From the NCBI GenBank assembly GCA_002310235.1, contig DBYO01000013.1, positions 1 to 33,931 of the forward strand: a stretch of 33,931 nucleotides of DNA. The letters are read 5' to 3'. This document shows, piece after piece, positions 17,231-25,120 of this stretch. The stretch's first letter is position 1; each line of letters begins with the position of its first letter. The notes beneath the pieces are model-generated. The model did not search any database and was not told the origin of the DNA. It saw nothing but the letters and a program-made list of their open reading frames with translations. The position numbers were made by a program, and so were the translations under genes. This DNA is from Bacteroidales bacterium UBA1184. Its GTDB lineage: Bacteria; Bacteroidota; Bacteroidia; Bacteroidales; ML635J-15.

Positions 17231-18337
17231 TTATTCTAACCCGAACAGTCTGTAGAACTTGTCGAGTTTGTAGTCCTTGGTTACACCAATCATTTCTTCC
17301 CAAAGTGAATCTGGAATTGGAACACCGTTTTCGCGACGCTTGAGGAAGTTTTCGTATTCTTTTTCTCCGGCGGTGTATATGCGGTCGTGACCAGGCATTT
17401 TCTGTGAGTTGCGGAGGTCGCGGAGCAGATTTCCTGCATTTTTCTTGAAAACATCGAGGTCCTGGAAGGTTTCAACATTTATTGCAATGAAGAAATGTCC
17501 GAGACGGTAAGGCTTCTTGTTGCCGTTTTCGTCGAGACCGGTGAGGGCCTTCATGTATCCGCCGCACTGCAATGCCGACGATAATATTTCAACGACAGTT
17601 GCGTATCCGTAACCCTTGTAGCCTGCTGTTTCTTCGCCGATTCCACCGAGCGGAGCAAGTGCAGCCTTGCCTTTTACAAGGTCGTCGAGGACTTCCTCAG
17701 AGTTGGTCTTGGAGTTGCCTTCGCGGTCGATGCACCAGCCTTTGGGCAGGTCTTTGCCGACTTTGGCGTAGTATTCGAACTTTCCGCGCTGGCTTACCGA
17801 CGTAGCGCAGTCGAGGAAGAACGGAAATTCTTCGTCGGTGGGGATTACGAATGTGAGCGGGTTGGTGCCAAGCATGTTTTCAACACCGAATGTCGGTGCA
17901 ATCGATGGACGGGCGTTTGTGCCAGTAAGACCGATCATGCCTTCGCGAGCAGCCATAAGTCCATAGTAACCAGCAATTCCGTAGTGCGAACTATTGCGAA
18001 CTGCAACCATACCCATGCCGAATTTCTTTGCCTTGTCGATAGCCATCTGCATTGCCTGTTTCGAAACTACATGTCCCATGCCGTTGTTGGCGTCGAGCAG
18101 GGCGGTAGTAGGACTTTCGCGCAGAATGTCAACCTTGGTAACCGGGTTTACGATTCCAGCCTTGATTCTGTCCAAGTATATCGGTTTCAAGCGGTTGATG
18201 CCGTGAGAGTCGATTCCGAGTTTGTCGGCTTCAAGAAGAACATCGGCTATAACTTCTGCATCGTTTTCGGGAACACCTGCTTTTTTCAGCGATTCAACAC
18301 TGAAAAGGTGTAATGTATCAAAATCTAAATGTCTCAT
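17231..18337 (-). CDS. Ldh_2-family NAD(P)-dependent dehydrogenase (malate/L-lactate dehydrogenase-like)
   Basis: 368 residues. The family reduces or oxidises 2-hydroxy acids such as malate, lactate, ureidoglycolate or sulfolactate, with a fold unrelated to classic lactate dehydrogenase. Family segments are all present: ADKLGIDSHGINRL near the N-terminus with the conserved SHG, VRNSSHYGIAGYY with the presumed catalytic histidine, GTNPLTFVIPT, and GYKGYGYATVVEILSSAL. The substrate cannot be told from sequence. The frame is open to a TTG at 18346. I chose the ATG at 18337 because it lies 23 bases after an exact -7 box. Confidence 0.93.
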   Translation of the reverse strand: MRHLDFDTLHLFSVESLKKAGVPENDAEVIADVLLEADKLGIDSHGINRLKPIYLDRIKAGIVNPVTKVDILRESPTTALLDANNGMGHVVSKQAMQMAIDKAKKFGMGMVAVRNSSHYGIAGYYGLMAAREGMIGLTGTNARPSIAPTFGVENMLGTNPLTFVIPTDEEFPFFLDCATSVSQRGKFEYYAKVGKDLPKGWCIDREGNSKTNSEEVLDDLVKGKAALAPLGGIGEETAGYKGYGYATVVEILSSALQCGGYMKALTGLDENGNKKPYRLGHFFIAINVETFQDLDVFKKNAGNLLRDLRNSQKMPGHDRIYTAGEKEYENFLKRRENGVPIPDSLWEEMIGVTKDYKLDKFYRLFGLE

Positions 18338-18360
18338 TTTCTGCAAATTTTAATTTTCTG

Positions 18361-18368
18361 CAAAAATA
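18361..18368 (-). promoter_or_regulatory. -7 promoter box of the Ldh_2 gene
   Basis: Minus-strand TATTTTTG, an exact match, 23 bases before the ATG at 18337. Confidence 0.6.
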
Positions 18369-18435
18369 CCTATTAAAAAACGGGAAAAAACATTGTCATA
18401 AAACTTTTGTCAACAGCGCGGTGTTTGAAGTAAGA

Positions 18436-18546
18436 AGTCTCGCAGTCTCGCAGGCTAGAAGTCTGACAGTCTGACAGGCTAACAGTCTAACGGGCTTGCG
18501 GTCTTGCGGGCTTTTAGCCTTCTAGCCTGTTAGCCTTCTAGCCTCA
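18436..18546. repeat. Octamer-period intergenic array (AGTCTNNC type), copy B, about 14 units
   Basis: Strict 8-base units run without slippage: AGTCTCGC, AGTCTCGC, AGGCTAGA, AGTCTGAC, AGTCTGAC, AGGCTAAC, AGTCTAAC, GGGCTTGC, GGTCTTGC, GGGCTTTT, AGCCTTCT, AGCCTGTT, AGCCTTCT, AGCCTC. The last four are the inverse complement of the AGGCTAGA/AGGCTAAC unit, so the array can fold back. For example, CAGGCTAGAAG at 18451-18461 is the exact complement of CTTCTAGCCTG at 18519-18529. The array touches the stop codon of the CLC gene (18547-18549) and stands where its terminator would be. It is not coding. Confidence 0.93.
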
Positions 18547-20331
18547 TTAATCGTTTGCGAATTCCTTTATCATCTTTCTGTAGTTGGAAAAAATGGTGGC
18601 GCGGGAAACAAATCCGACGTATTTGCCCTTGTCGATGACGACGATGTTGTAGTTGTTGGAATTTTCGAAAAGTTCGGCTGCTTCCTGTACGCTCATGCCG
18701 TATTCGATGGTTGTCGATGGGTAGAACATCAGGTCTTTAACCTTGGTGGTGTCGTACATCTCTGTCTTGAAAATCAAGTGTTTTATCTGGTCGAGCCATA
18801 CAAGTCCCTTGAAGTTGTTTTCGGAATCTACTACGACGTAGATTGTACGTGTTGAATGTGAGATTACCTTGGTTAGGTCTCTCAGAGTAGCGTCTTCGTG
18901 AATGGTGAGGAAGTTGCGTTCGATGTACTGTTCCAGCTTCATCATTGCAAGCATGTTGCGGTCGGCATTGTGGGTGAGGAGTTCGCCGCGCTTTGCCAGA
19001 AGAATCGTGTAAACCGAGTTGGGCATCGCCGCACGTGTCACGAAATAGGAGATGGTCGATACAATCATCAGAGGTACAAACAGCGAATAGCCACCAGTGA
19101 GTTCGGCAATAAGGAATATTGCCGTGAAAGGAGCGTGCATTATGCCGCCGATAAGGCCTGCCATACCGATAAGTGCGTAGTTGCCAACCGAAATTTCAAA
19201 GCCTAACGATTGGCATATGTGGGCGTAAAGTAATCCGAGTATAGCGCCAAGGAACAGCGATGGTGCAAATATTCCGCCAGCACCTCCAGCACCAAAGGTA
19301 CATCCTGTCGCAAAGACTTTCAGCAGTATAATTAATAGCAATATGATTGCAATTCCCCAGAACGATTGCAGAATCGGCATCGAGGAGTAGAATGTGCTTG
19401 CAAATATTACGCTGAAGTCGCCACGCAATGCGGCGTTGATAGTTTCGAAACCTTCACCGTACAATGTCGGGAAAAGGAATACGAGCAGACCGAGAGCCAC
19501 AGAGCCGATTGCGAACTTTACCCAGTCGTTCTTTATCTTCTTGAACCAATTGTTCTGCGCGAGGTAAAGCTTTGAAAAATAAAGTGATAGCAGTCCGCAC
19601 AGAATTCCGAATACCACCAGGAATCCAGTGTCGCGGAGCATGAACGGGTCGGTATGTTCAACTGGATATACGACATTTTGTCCGAGGAAGAGGTATGATG
19701 TCAGCGTTGCCGAAATTGATGCCGCGAGCAATGGTAACAACGAGGCGGTTGAAAGGTCGAGCATCATGACTTCCATCGAGAAGATTATACCCGCAATCGG
19801 AGCCTTGAATATAGAGGCGATAGCACCAGCAGATGCACAGGCAATCAGCAGTATTACCTGCTTGTATTTCAAGTGGAAAAGCTGTCCCATATTGCTGCCG
19901 ATTGCAGCACCGGTAGCGACGATAGGGCCTTCCAGTCCGACCGAACCGCCGAAACCGACGGTAAGCGAACTGCCTATGATTCGCGAAAACATGTTGTGCT
20001 TCGGTATGCGGCCTTCGTTTTGCGACATGTTGTACAGGACCATTGGTATGCCGTGTCCAAGCTTTTTCTTGATGAATACCTTTACAAAGATTAAGGTCAG
20101 CAGTATTCCAATAGCAGGGAATATGAAGAACAGATAATTTATATGTGTCGTTTCGATGATTGTGATAACCAGTTCGCGGACGAGGTGCACCGAGTTTTTC
20201 ATGACGACGGCTGCCAGTCCCACGGCTATGCCGACGATGAAGGCGAGTATGGTCATAAAGGTTCTGTCCGACATGTTTCGCACACGCCAGAACATGAATT
20301 TCCGATACCGTTCCTTAAAATTTGTCTTCAT
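18547..20331 (-). CDS. CLC-family chloride channel/transporter with CBS domains
   Basis: 594 residues from the chosen ATG. It has about ten or more membrane segments. The CLC signatures are GHGIP (92-96; the usual second residue Ser is His), the GSVGLEGP segment with gating glutamate E134, and GGIFAPSLFLGA. At the position of the internal proton glutamate of exchangers (E203 of E. coli ClcA) the text reads GIIFSMEVMM, with Val188, as in channel-type CLCs. Residues from about 450 form two CBS domains that can bind adenine nucleotides. The frame extends 30 codons upstream through an AT-rich inverted repeat. The ATG at 20331 precedes the first plausible segment and is preferred. Downstream is the octamer array in place of a usual terminator. 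Confidence 0.93.
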   Translation of the reverse strand: MKTNFKERYRKFMFWRVRNMSDRTFMTILAFIVGIAVGLAAVVMKNSVHLVRELVITIIETTHINYLFFIFPAIGILLTLIFVKVFIKKKLGHGIPMVLYNMSQNEGRIPKHNMFSRIIGSSLTVGFGGSVGLEGPIVATGAAIGSNMGQLFHLKYKQVILLIACASAGAIASIFKAPIAGIIFSMEVMMLDLSTASLLPLLAASISATLTSYLFLGQNVVYPVEHTDPFMLRDTGFLVVFGILCGLLSLYFSKLYLAQNNWFKKIKNDWVKFAIGSVALGLLVFLFPTLYGEGFETINAALRGDFSVIFASTFYSSMPILQSFWGIAIILLLIILLKVFATGCTFGAGGAGGIFAPSLFLGAILGLLYAHICQSLGFEISVGNYALIGMAGLIGGIMHAPFTAIFLIAELTGGYSLFVPLMIVSTISYFVTRAAMPNSVYTILLAKRGELLTHNADRNMLAMMKLEQYIERNFLTIHEDATLRDLTKVISHSTRTIYVVVDSENNFKGLVWLDQIKHLIFKTEMYDTTKVKDLMFYPSTTIEYGMSVQEAAELFENSNNYNIVVIDKGKYVGFVSRATIFSNYRKMIKEFAND

Positions 20332-20357
20332 CTCACAAATCGGTCGCGAATATGGGA

Positions 20358-20394
20358 CTTTTTTTTCAAATTCTAATATTTTTTTTGAAAAAAG
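20358..20394. repeat. AT-rich inverted repeat between the CLC gene and ruvB
   Basis: CTTTTTTTTCAAA (20358-20370) and TTTGAAAAAAG (20384-20394) are near-complementary around a 13-base centre. It lies in the divergent intergenic region upstream of the CLC start and may be regulatory or just AT-rich sequence. The rest of 20332-20528 holds only the ruvB promoter box. Confidence 0.3.
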
Positions 20395-20504
20395 CTTGCA
20401 ATTCATTTGAAAACGCGGCATAAAAGAATTTTATGTGGCGTCTGTTGTTGATAAAATGTCTATATGTAGCAGTCTTCATCGTGAAAACAATCATTTATTT
20501 TGTG

Positions 20505-20512
20505 TAACTTTG
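20505..20512 (+). promoter_or_regulatory. -7 promoter box of the ruvB operon
   Basis: TAACTTTG, an exact match, 16 bases before the ruvB ATG. Confidence 0.7.
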
Positions 20513-20528
20513 CAACAAATTTACTACT

Positions 20529-21551
20529 ATGAACAACTATGTGCGTCCCGAAGAGGAAACTATGACTCCTGCGGAAAAAGAGTTTGAAAAGGCTCTGCGA
20601 CCGCTTGAATTCGACGACTTCAACGGGCAATCAAATATCGTTGAGAACCTTCAGGTCTTTGTGAAGGCCGCCAAGATGCGCGAGGAGGCTCTCGACCATG
20701 TTTTGCTGCACGGCCCTCCGGGTCTTGGCAAAACAACGCTTGCAAATATCATTGCAAACGAACTTGGCGTCGGGTTCAAGACCACATCGGGACCGGTGCT
20801 CGACAAGCCAGGCGACCTTGCTGGACTTCTTACAAGTTTGGAAAAGAATGATGTGCTTTTCATCGACGAAATTCACCGCTTGAATCCGCTTGTCGAGGAA
20901 TACTTGTACTCGGCAATGGAGGATTTCCGCATCGACATACTTATCGACAAAGGTCCAGCTGCACGTTCGGTGCAGATTCCGCTCGAGCCGTTTACGCTCA
21001 TCGGTGCGACAACCCGTTCGGGCTTGCTGACAAGCCCTCTGCGTGCGCGTTTCGGTATCAACTGCCATTTGCAGTACTATACCGCCGATGTACTTTGCAA
21101 GATTGTAAAGCGTTCTGCCTCACTGTTAAACGTGCAGATTACGGAAGATGCTACATTTGAGATTTCGCGCCGTAGCCGTGGTACACCACGTATTGCAAAC
21201 GCCTTGCTGCGCCGTGTCCGCGACTTTGCACAGGTGATTGGCAACGGAAGCATCGATCTTCCTATTGCAAAGCATTCGCTGTCGGCCCTCAACATCGACC
21301 AGTACGGTCTCGACGAGCAGGACAACAAGATTTTGCTTACAATCATTGAGAAGTTCGGTGGCGGACCTGTCGGTCTGAAGACCATTGCAACTGCCGTAGG
21401 CGAGGACGAAGGTACCTTGGAGGAAGTCTATGAGCCGTTCTTGATAATGGAAGGCTTCATAAAGCGCACTCCACGCGGCCGCGAAGCCACCGAAAAGGCC
21501 TACAGGCACTTGAACAAGTTTATGCCAGGAACGCAGGATACATTGTTTTAA
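20529..21551 (+). CDS. ruvB: Holliday junction branch migration helicase subunit RuvB
   Basis: 340 residues, full length. RuvB is the hexameric AAA+ motor that, with RuvA, drives branch migration of recombination intermediates. Walker A GPPGLGKT is at residues 62-69, followed by Walker B and sensor segments VLFIDEIHRLNP and GATTRSGLLTSPLRARFG. A C-terminal winged helix ends the protein (LLTIIEKFGGGPVGLKTIA, IKRTPRGREAT). Neither ruvA nor ruvC is nearby. The rnr start follows 21 bases after the stop, so the two are probably co-transcribed from the -7 box at 20505-20512. Confidence 0.97.
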   Translation: MNNYVRPEEETMTPAEKEFEKALRPLEFDDFNGQSNIVENLQVFVKAAKMREEALDHVLLHGPPGLGKTTLANIIANELGVGFKTTSGPVLDKPGDLAGLLTSLEKNDVLFIDEIHRLNPLVEEYLYSAMEDFRIDILIDKGPAARSVQIPLEPFTLIGATTRSGLLTSPLRARFGINCHLQYYTADVLCKIVKRSASLLNVQITEDATFEISRRSRGTPRIANALLRRVRDFAQVIGNGSIDLPIAKHSLSALNIDQYGLDEQDNKILLTIIEKFGGGPVGLKTIATAVGEDEGTLEEVYEPFLIMEGFIKRTPRGREATEKAYRHLNKFMPGTQDTLF

Positions 21552-21572
21552 ATTTACAAACTAAACATTACT

Positions 21573-23690
21573 ATGCCTCGAAGAAGCAACGATGATAATT
21601 TAGGTCGCGACAAGAAAACCTTGACGAGCGGCATAATGGGCGTATTCTACGAAAACCCAAACAAGGAATTCAACTACAAGCAGATTTCTACAAAACTGGG
21701 CTATACAGAACCGTCGTCGCGGACATTGATAAACCAGATTCTGTGCGAACTTACAAAGGCTGGAACGCTCAAGGAGGCTTCGCGCGGAAAGTTCAAACTG
21801 AAAGCCAAGTCGGGCAATGTCGTTGGTACTCTTGAGATTACAAAGACAGGCAATGCCTTCGTTACCAGCGAAGAATTGTCGGAGGACATTTTTGTTTCGT
21901 TCAAGAACCTTAATTCTGCCTTCGATGGTGATACCGTGAAGGTTAGCCTTTATGCACGCAAGTCGAGCAACAGACTCGAAGGCGAGGTTGTGGAGGTCAT
22001 TCGCAGGGCAAGGACTCAGTTTGTCGGGACTATCCGCACGGCTGGACACTACTCATTCATGATCCCAGATAGCCAGAAGGTTATGTATGACATCCTTATT
22101 CCGTCCGACAGGCTTATGGGCGCAAAGGAAGACCAGAAGGTGCTTGTCGAGATTGAGGAATGGCCCAACGGTCGTCAGAATCCTGTGGGAAAGGTGATTG
22201 AAGTTCTTGGTGAAGCTGGCGACAACAACACCGAGATGCACGCCATCCTTGCCGAGTATGGACTTCCTGCAAAATTCTCCGAAGACATTGAGCGCGAAGC
22301 AAACCGCATTAAGTTTGAAATCACCGACTACGACCTTAAGACGCGCGAGGATTTCCGCAATGCACCGACTTTCACAATCGACCCAGCCGATGCAAAGGAC
22401 TTCGACGATGCGCTTTCGTTTGAAAAACTAGAAAATGGTAATTATAGAATAGGTGTGCATATCGCCGATGTCACTCATTATATGCGCGAAAACACGCCGC
22501 TCGACGACGAGGCTTTCAACCGTGCAACTTCTGTGTATCTTGTCGATAGGACGGTGCCGATGTTGCCCGAAAGATTGTGCAACTTCCTGTGTTCGCTTCG
22601 TCCCAACGAGGAAAAGTTCTGTTTCTCGGCTGTGTTCGAGATGAACGACAAGGCCGAAGTGCTCAGTTTCAAGCCGATGAAGACCATAATTTCGTCCGAC
22701 AGGCGTTTCGCATACGAGGAGGCGCAGGAAATCATCGAGACTGGCAAGGGTGATTTCGCCGAGGAAATATTGAAACTGAACGAGTTGGCAAAAATCTTGC
22801 GTTCGGCTCGTTTCCAGAAGGGCGCATTCAACTTCGAACATAAGGAGGTTAAGTTTGTGCTTGACGAAGATGCCCGTCCCGTAAGCGTATATTTCAAAGA
22901 GGCAAAGGAAGCAAACAATTTGATTGAGGAATTTATGTTGCTTGCAAACCGCAATGTTGCCGAACTTATTGGCAAGAAGCACAAGCCTTTCGTCTATCGT
23001 GTTCACGCAGAACCGAACTACGACAAACTGTCGAATTTCTCGACATTCATTAGTCAGTTCGGTTATTCGATTGATATGTCGAACAGCATTGCTCTTTCGA
23101 ATTCGCTGAACGGCTTGGTAAACGATGTGAAAGGTAAGCCTGAGCAGAACATAATTGAAAATCTTGCAGTTAGGGCAATGGCAAAGGCAGTGTATTCGAC
23201 CAAGAACATAGGTCATTATGGTTTGGCATTCGACTTTTACACGCACTTTACTTCGCCAATCCGCCGTTATCCAGATGTGATGACACATCGTCTGCTCTAT
23301 GCTTACATGCGCAGTCAAACTCCTGATGTCGAAGACCTTGAGCTGAAGTGCAAGCATTGTTCGTTCAAGGAGCAGCAGGCAGTTTTGGCTGAACGCAGTT
23401 CCATAAAGTACAAGCAGGCGGAATTCCTGCAGGACAAGATTGGCGATGTTTTCGACGGCGTTATTTCTGGCGTTCAGGAATATGGTTTCTTTGTAGAACT
23501 GAAGGAGTCGGCTTGCGAAGGTTTGGTTCATGTACGCACGCTTATGGACGACAACTACGAGTTCTTTGCCGAGGAATATTGCCTTCAGGGAATAGAAACC
23601 GGTAAGATTTACAGGCTTGGCGACGAGGTGAAAGTTCGCATTTCGGATGTAAACCTCGAAAAGAAGCAGATTGATATGGAATTAGCATAA
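21573..23690 (+). CDS. rnr: Ribonuclease R
   Basis: 705 residues. A 3'-5' hydrolytic exoribonuclease that degrades structured RNA. The order is an N-terminal winged-helix region (about 1-80), cold-shock OB folds (about 80-230), the RNB catalytic domain (about 250-600) and an S1 RNA-binding domain (about 630-705, GVISGVQEYGFFVELKE). The RNB metal-binding motif DPADAKDFDDAL and the conserved HFTSPIRRYPD are intact. It is slightly shorter than E. coli RNase R and lacks that protein's long basic tail. Second gene of the ruvB operon; the nuclease gene starts 9 bases after its stop. Confidence 0.96.
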   Translation: MPRRSNDDNLGRDKKTLTSGIMGVFYENPNKEFNYKQISTKLGYTEPSSRTLINQILCELTKAGTLKEASRGKFKLKAKSGNVVGTLEITKTGNAFVTSEELSEDIFVSFKNLNSAFDGDTVKVSLYARKSSNRLEGEVVEVIRRARTQFVGTIRTAGHYSFMIPDSQKVMYDILIPSDRLMGAKEDQKVLVEIEEWPNGRQNPVGKVIEVLGEAGDNNTEMHAILAEYGLPAKFSEDIEREANRIKFEITDYDLKTREDFRNAPTFTIDPADAKDFDDALSFEKLENGNYRIGVHIADVTHYMRENTPLDDEAFNRATSVYLVDRTVPMLPERLCNFLCSLRPNEEKFCFSAVFEMNDKAEVLSFKPMKTIISSDRRFAYEEAQEIIETGKGDFAEEILKLNELAKILRSARFQKGAFNFEHKEVKFVLDEDARPVSVYFKEAKEANNLIEEFMLLANRNVAELIGKKHKPFVYRVHAEPNYDKLSNFSTFISQFGYSIDMSNSIALSNSLNGLVNDVKGKPEQNIIENLAVRAMAKAVYSTKNIGHYGLAFDFYTHFTSPIRRYPDVMTHRLLYAYMRSQTPDVEDLELKCKHCSFKEQQAVLAERSSIKYKQAEFLQDKIGDVFDGVISGVQEYGFFVELKESACEGLVHVRTLMDDNYEFFAEEYCLQGIETGKIYRLGDEVKVRISDVNLEKKQIDMELA

Positions 23691-23699
23691 TATTTTAGT

Positions 23700-24500
23700 A
23701 TGAGACAGATCGTTAATATTATTGTTGGTGTTTTGATCTTGCTGAACGTAAGCAATAATGTTTTTGCTTGGGGGCAAAAGGGGCACGATGTTGTGGCTTG
23801 CATAGCGGAGCAGCATCTTACCGAAAAGGCCAAGGAAAATATTGATAAAATTCTTGGTGGCAAGTCTTTGATATATTATTCGTCGTGGATGGACAACGTG
23901 CAGAATTCTCCGTATTGGAATGGTGGTTATGATCGCACAAAGACATGGCATTATTTTAATGTTGATGAAGGATATACGCCGCAGAAGATGCCGCGAAATC
24001 CCAAAGGCGATGTGCTTTCGGCTATGAATATGCTGATTGACTCGTTGGGAAATCATCAGAATGAACTTTCCGACAGCGTCAAGTTCGATTATTTGCGTAT
24101 GCTTATTCATCTTGTGGGCGATATGCATTGTCCGATGCATGTTGGAAGATTGTCGGACAGAGGCGGAAACGAATTTTCCCTAAAGTGGTTCAATCAGAAA
24201 ACCAACCTGCATAGTATTTGGGACTATAATATGGTTGAGCGAGTGCATTCATGGTCATATACCGAATGGCAGCAGAATTTAGACCGTTGTTCGCAGTCGG
24301 AAATTGAAGAAATGTCGGGTGGAAAGCCTGAGGATTGGTTAAACGAGACCTGGAAGATAACATGTGGCATTTACGATTATGTGAAACCTGACGAGAATTA
24401 TTCCTATAAATTTATGTATGATTATGCGCAAGTTGTTGAGCGTCAGTTGTTGGTGGCAGGGTACAGACTTGCAGCTTTGTTAAATAAGATATTCGGATGA
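23700..24500 (+). CDS. Exported S1/P1-type nuclease
   Basis: 266 residues. A signal peptide (1-23) would be cleaved at VFA|WGQKGHD, leaving W24 as first residue. This is what the family needs, since the amino group of the N-terminal Trp binds zinc. H29 and the later SSWMDN, WHYFNVD, HLVGDMHCPMHVG and SIWD segments give the other trinuclear-zinc ligands. Family members cut single-stranded DNA and RNA and also remove 3' phosphates. Here the enzyme would act in the periplasm or outside the cell, perhaps for nucleotide scavenging. Its stop overlaps the next start by 4 bases (ATGA). Confidence 0.93.
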   Translation: MRQIVNIIVGVLILLNVSNNVFAWGQKGHDVVACIAEQHLTEKAKENIDKILGGKSLIYYSSWMDNVQNSPYWNGGYDRTKTWHYFNVDEGYTPQKMPRNPKGDVLSAMNMLIDSLGNHQNELSDSVKFDYLRMLIHLVGDMHCPMHVGRLSDRGGNEFSLKWFNQKTNLHSIWDYNMVERVHSWSYTEWQQNLDRCSQSEIEEMSGGKPEDWLNETWKITCGIYDYVKPDENYSYKFMYDYAQVVERQLLVAGYRLAALLNKIFG

Positions 24501-25120
24501 AAAAGCCAGTTGTATATACAATGATTTTTTTGTTTTCTGCTTTGTGTGTGATGTGTTCGGCTGGAACAGCAGGAAACGGTGATAATACAGATGTAAAGGA
24601 AGAAAAAGCCGTTTTAACAAAGGAAGATACGGTTGGGATTGGAACGCCTAATGTAAAGGAAAAATGTTTTATAGTAGTGTCGAAAAAGGATATGAAACTT
24701 ACTGTTTACGAGGCAAGTAAGAAAGATACAGTTATGATTGCTCGTTTCGATTGTTGTTTGGGCAAGAATTTTGGCGACAAGCAGAAGCGTGGTGATATGT
24801 GTACGCCGGAATCGACAATGAAGAAACCTTTCCGAATTGAGAAGATTGAAAATTCATCGTGGTGGACTCACGATTTTGGTGATGGTCGTGGTAGCATAAA
24901 GGCTTACGGGAATTGGTTTATGCGTTTGTCGTCTCCTTTTACTGGCATTGGCATTCACGGTAGTACCAACAACGAAAATTCTGTGCCAGGTAGGTTTAGC
25001 GAGGGGTGTATTCGCCTTCGCGATGCCGACATAGATTCGCTAAAGCAGAATTATGCTTTTCTTGGCATGAAAGTGGTAATTAAAGGCGAGGATGAAGGAA
25101 AATTGTCGTTTGAAAGGTAG
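24497..25120 (+). CDS. L,D-transpeptidase (YkuD domain), exported
   Basis: 207 residues. A hydrophobic N-terminal export signal (about 1-22) contains two cysteines but no convincing lipobox. After a low-complexity linker, the YkuD domain (about 57-197) carries H154 in GIGIHGS and catalytic C171 in SEGCIRL. The residue two before the cysteine is Glu, where many family members have His (SHGC). Such enzymes make 3-3 cross-links in peptidoglycan or attach proteins to it. The start overlaps the nuclease stop by 4 bases, so translation is probably coupled. The stop codon touches the stop of the convergent gene at 25121. Confidence 0.92.
   Translation: MKKPVVYTMIFLFSALCVMCSAGTAGNGDNTDVKEEKAVLTKEDTVGIGTPNVKEKCFIVVSKKDMKLTVYEASKKDTVMIARFDCCLGKNFGDKQKRGDMCTPESTMKKPFRIEKIENSSWWTHDFGDGRGSIKAYGNWFMRLSSPFTGIGIHGSTNNENSVPGRFSEGCIRLRDADIDSLKQNYAFLGMKVVIKGEDEGKLSFER

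Noticed and set aside
18436..18546. CRISPR array
   Set aside because: The units are 8 bases with no spacers, far from the repeat-spacer architecture of CRISPR, and no cas gene is present.
20332..20421. 30-codon extension of the CLC protein
   Set aside because: The segment is an AT-rich inverted repeat that translates to a lysine/phenylalanine-rich stretch, unlike a CLC N-terminus, though it cannot be fully excluded.
22428..23531. Open frame of 367 codons on the minus strand inside rnr
   Set aside because: Shadow of the RNase R reading frame. The plus strand has an intact RNB domain and the minus product resembles nothing.
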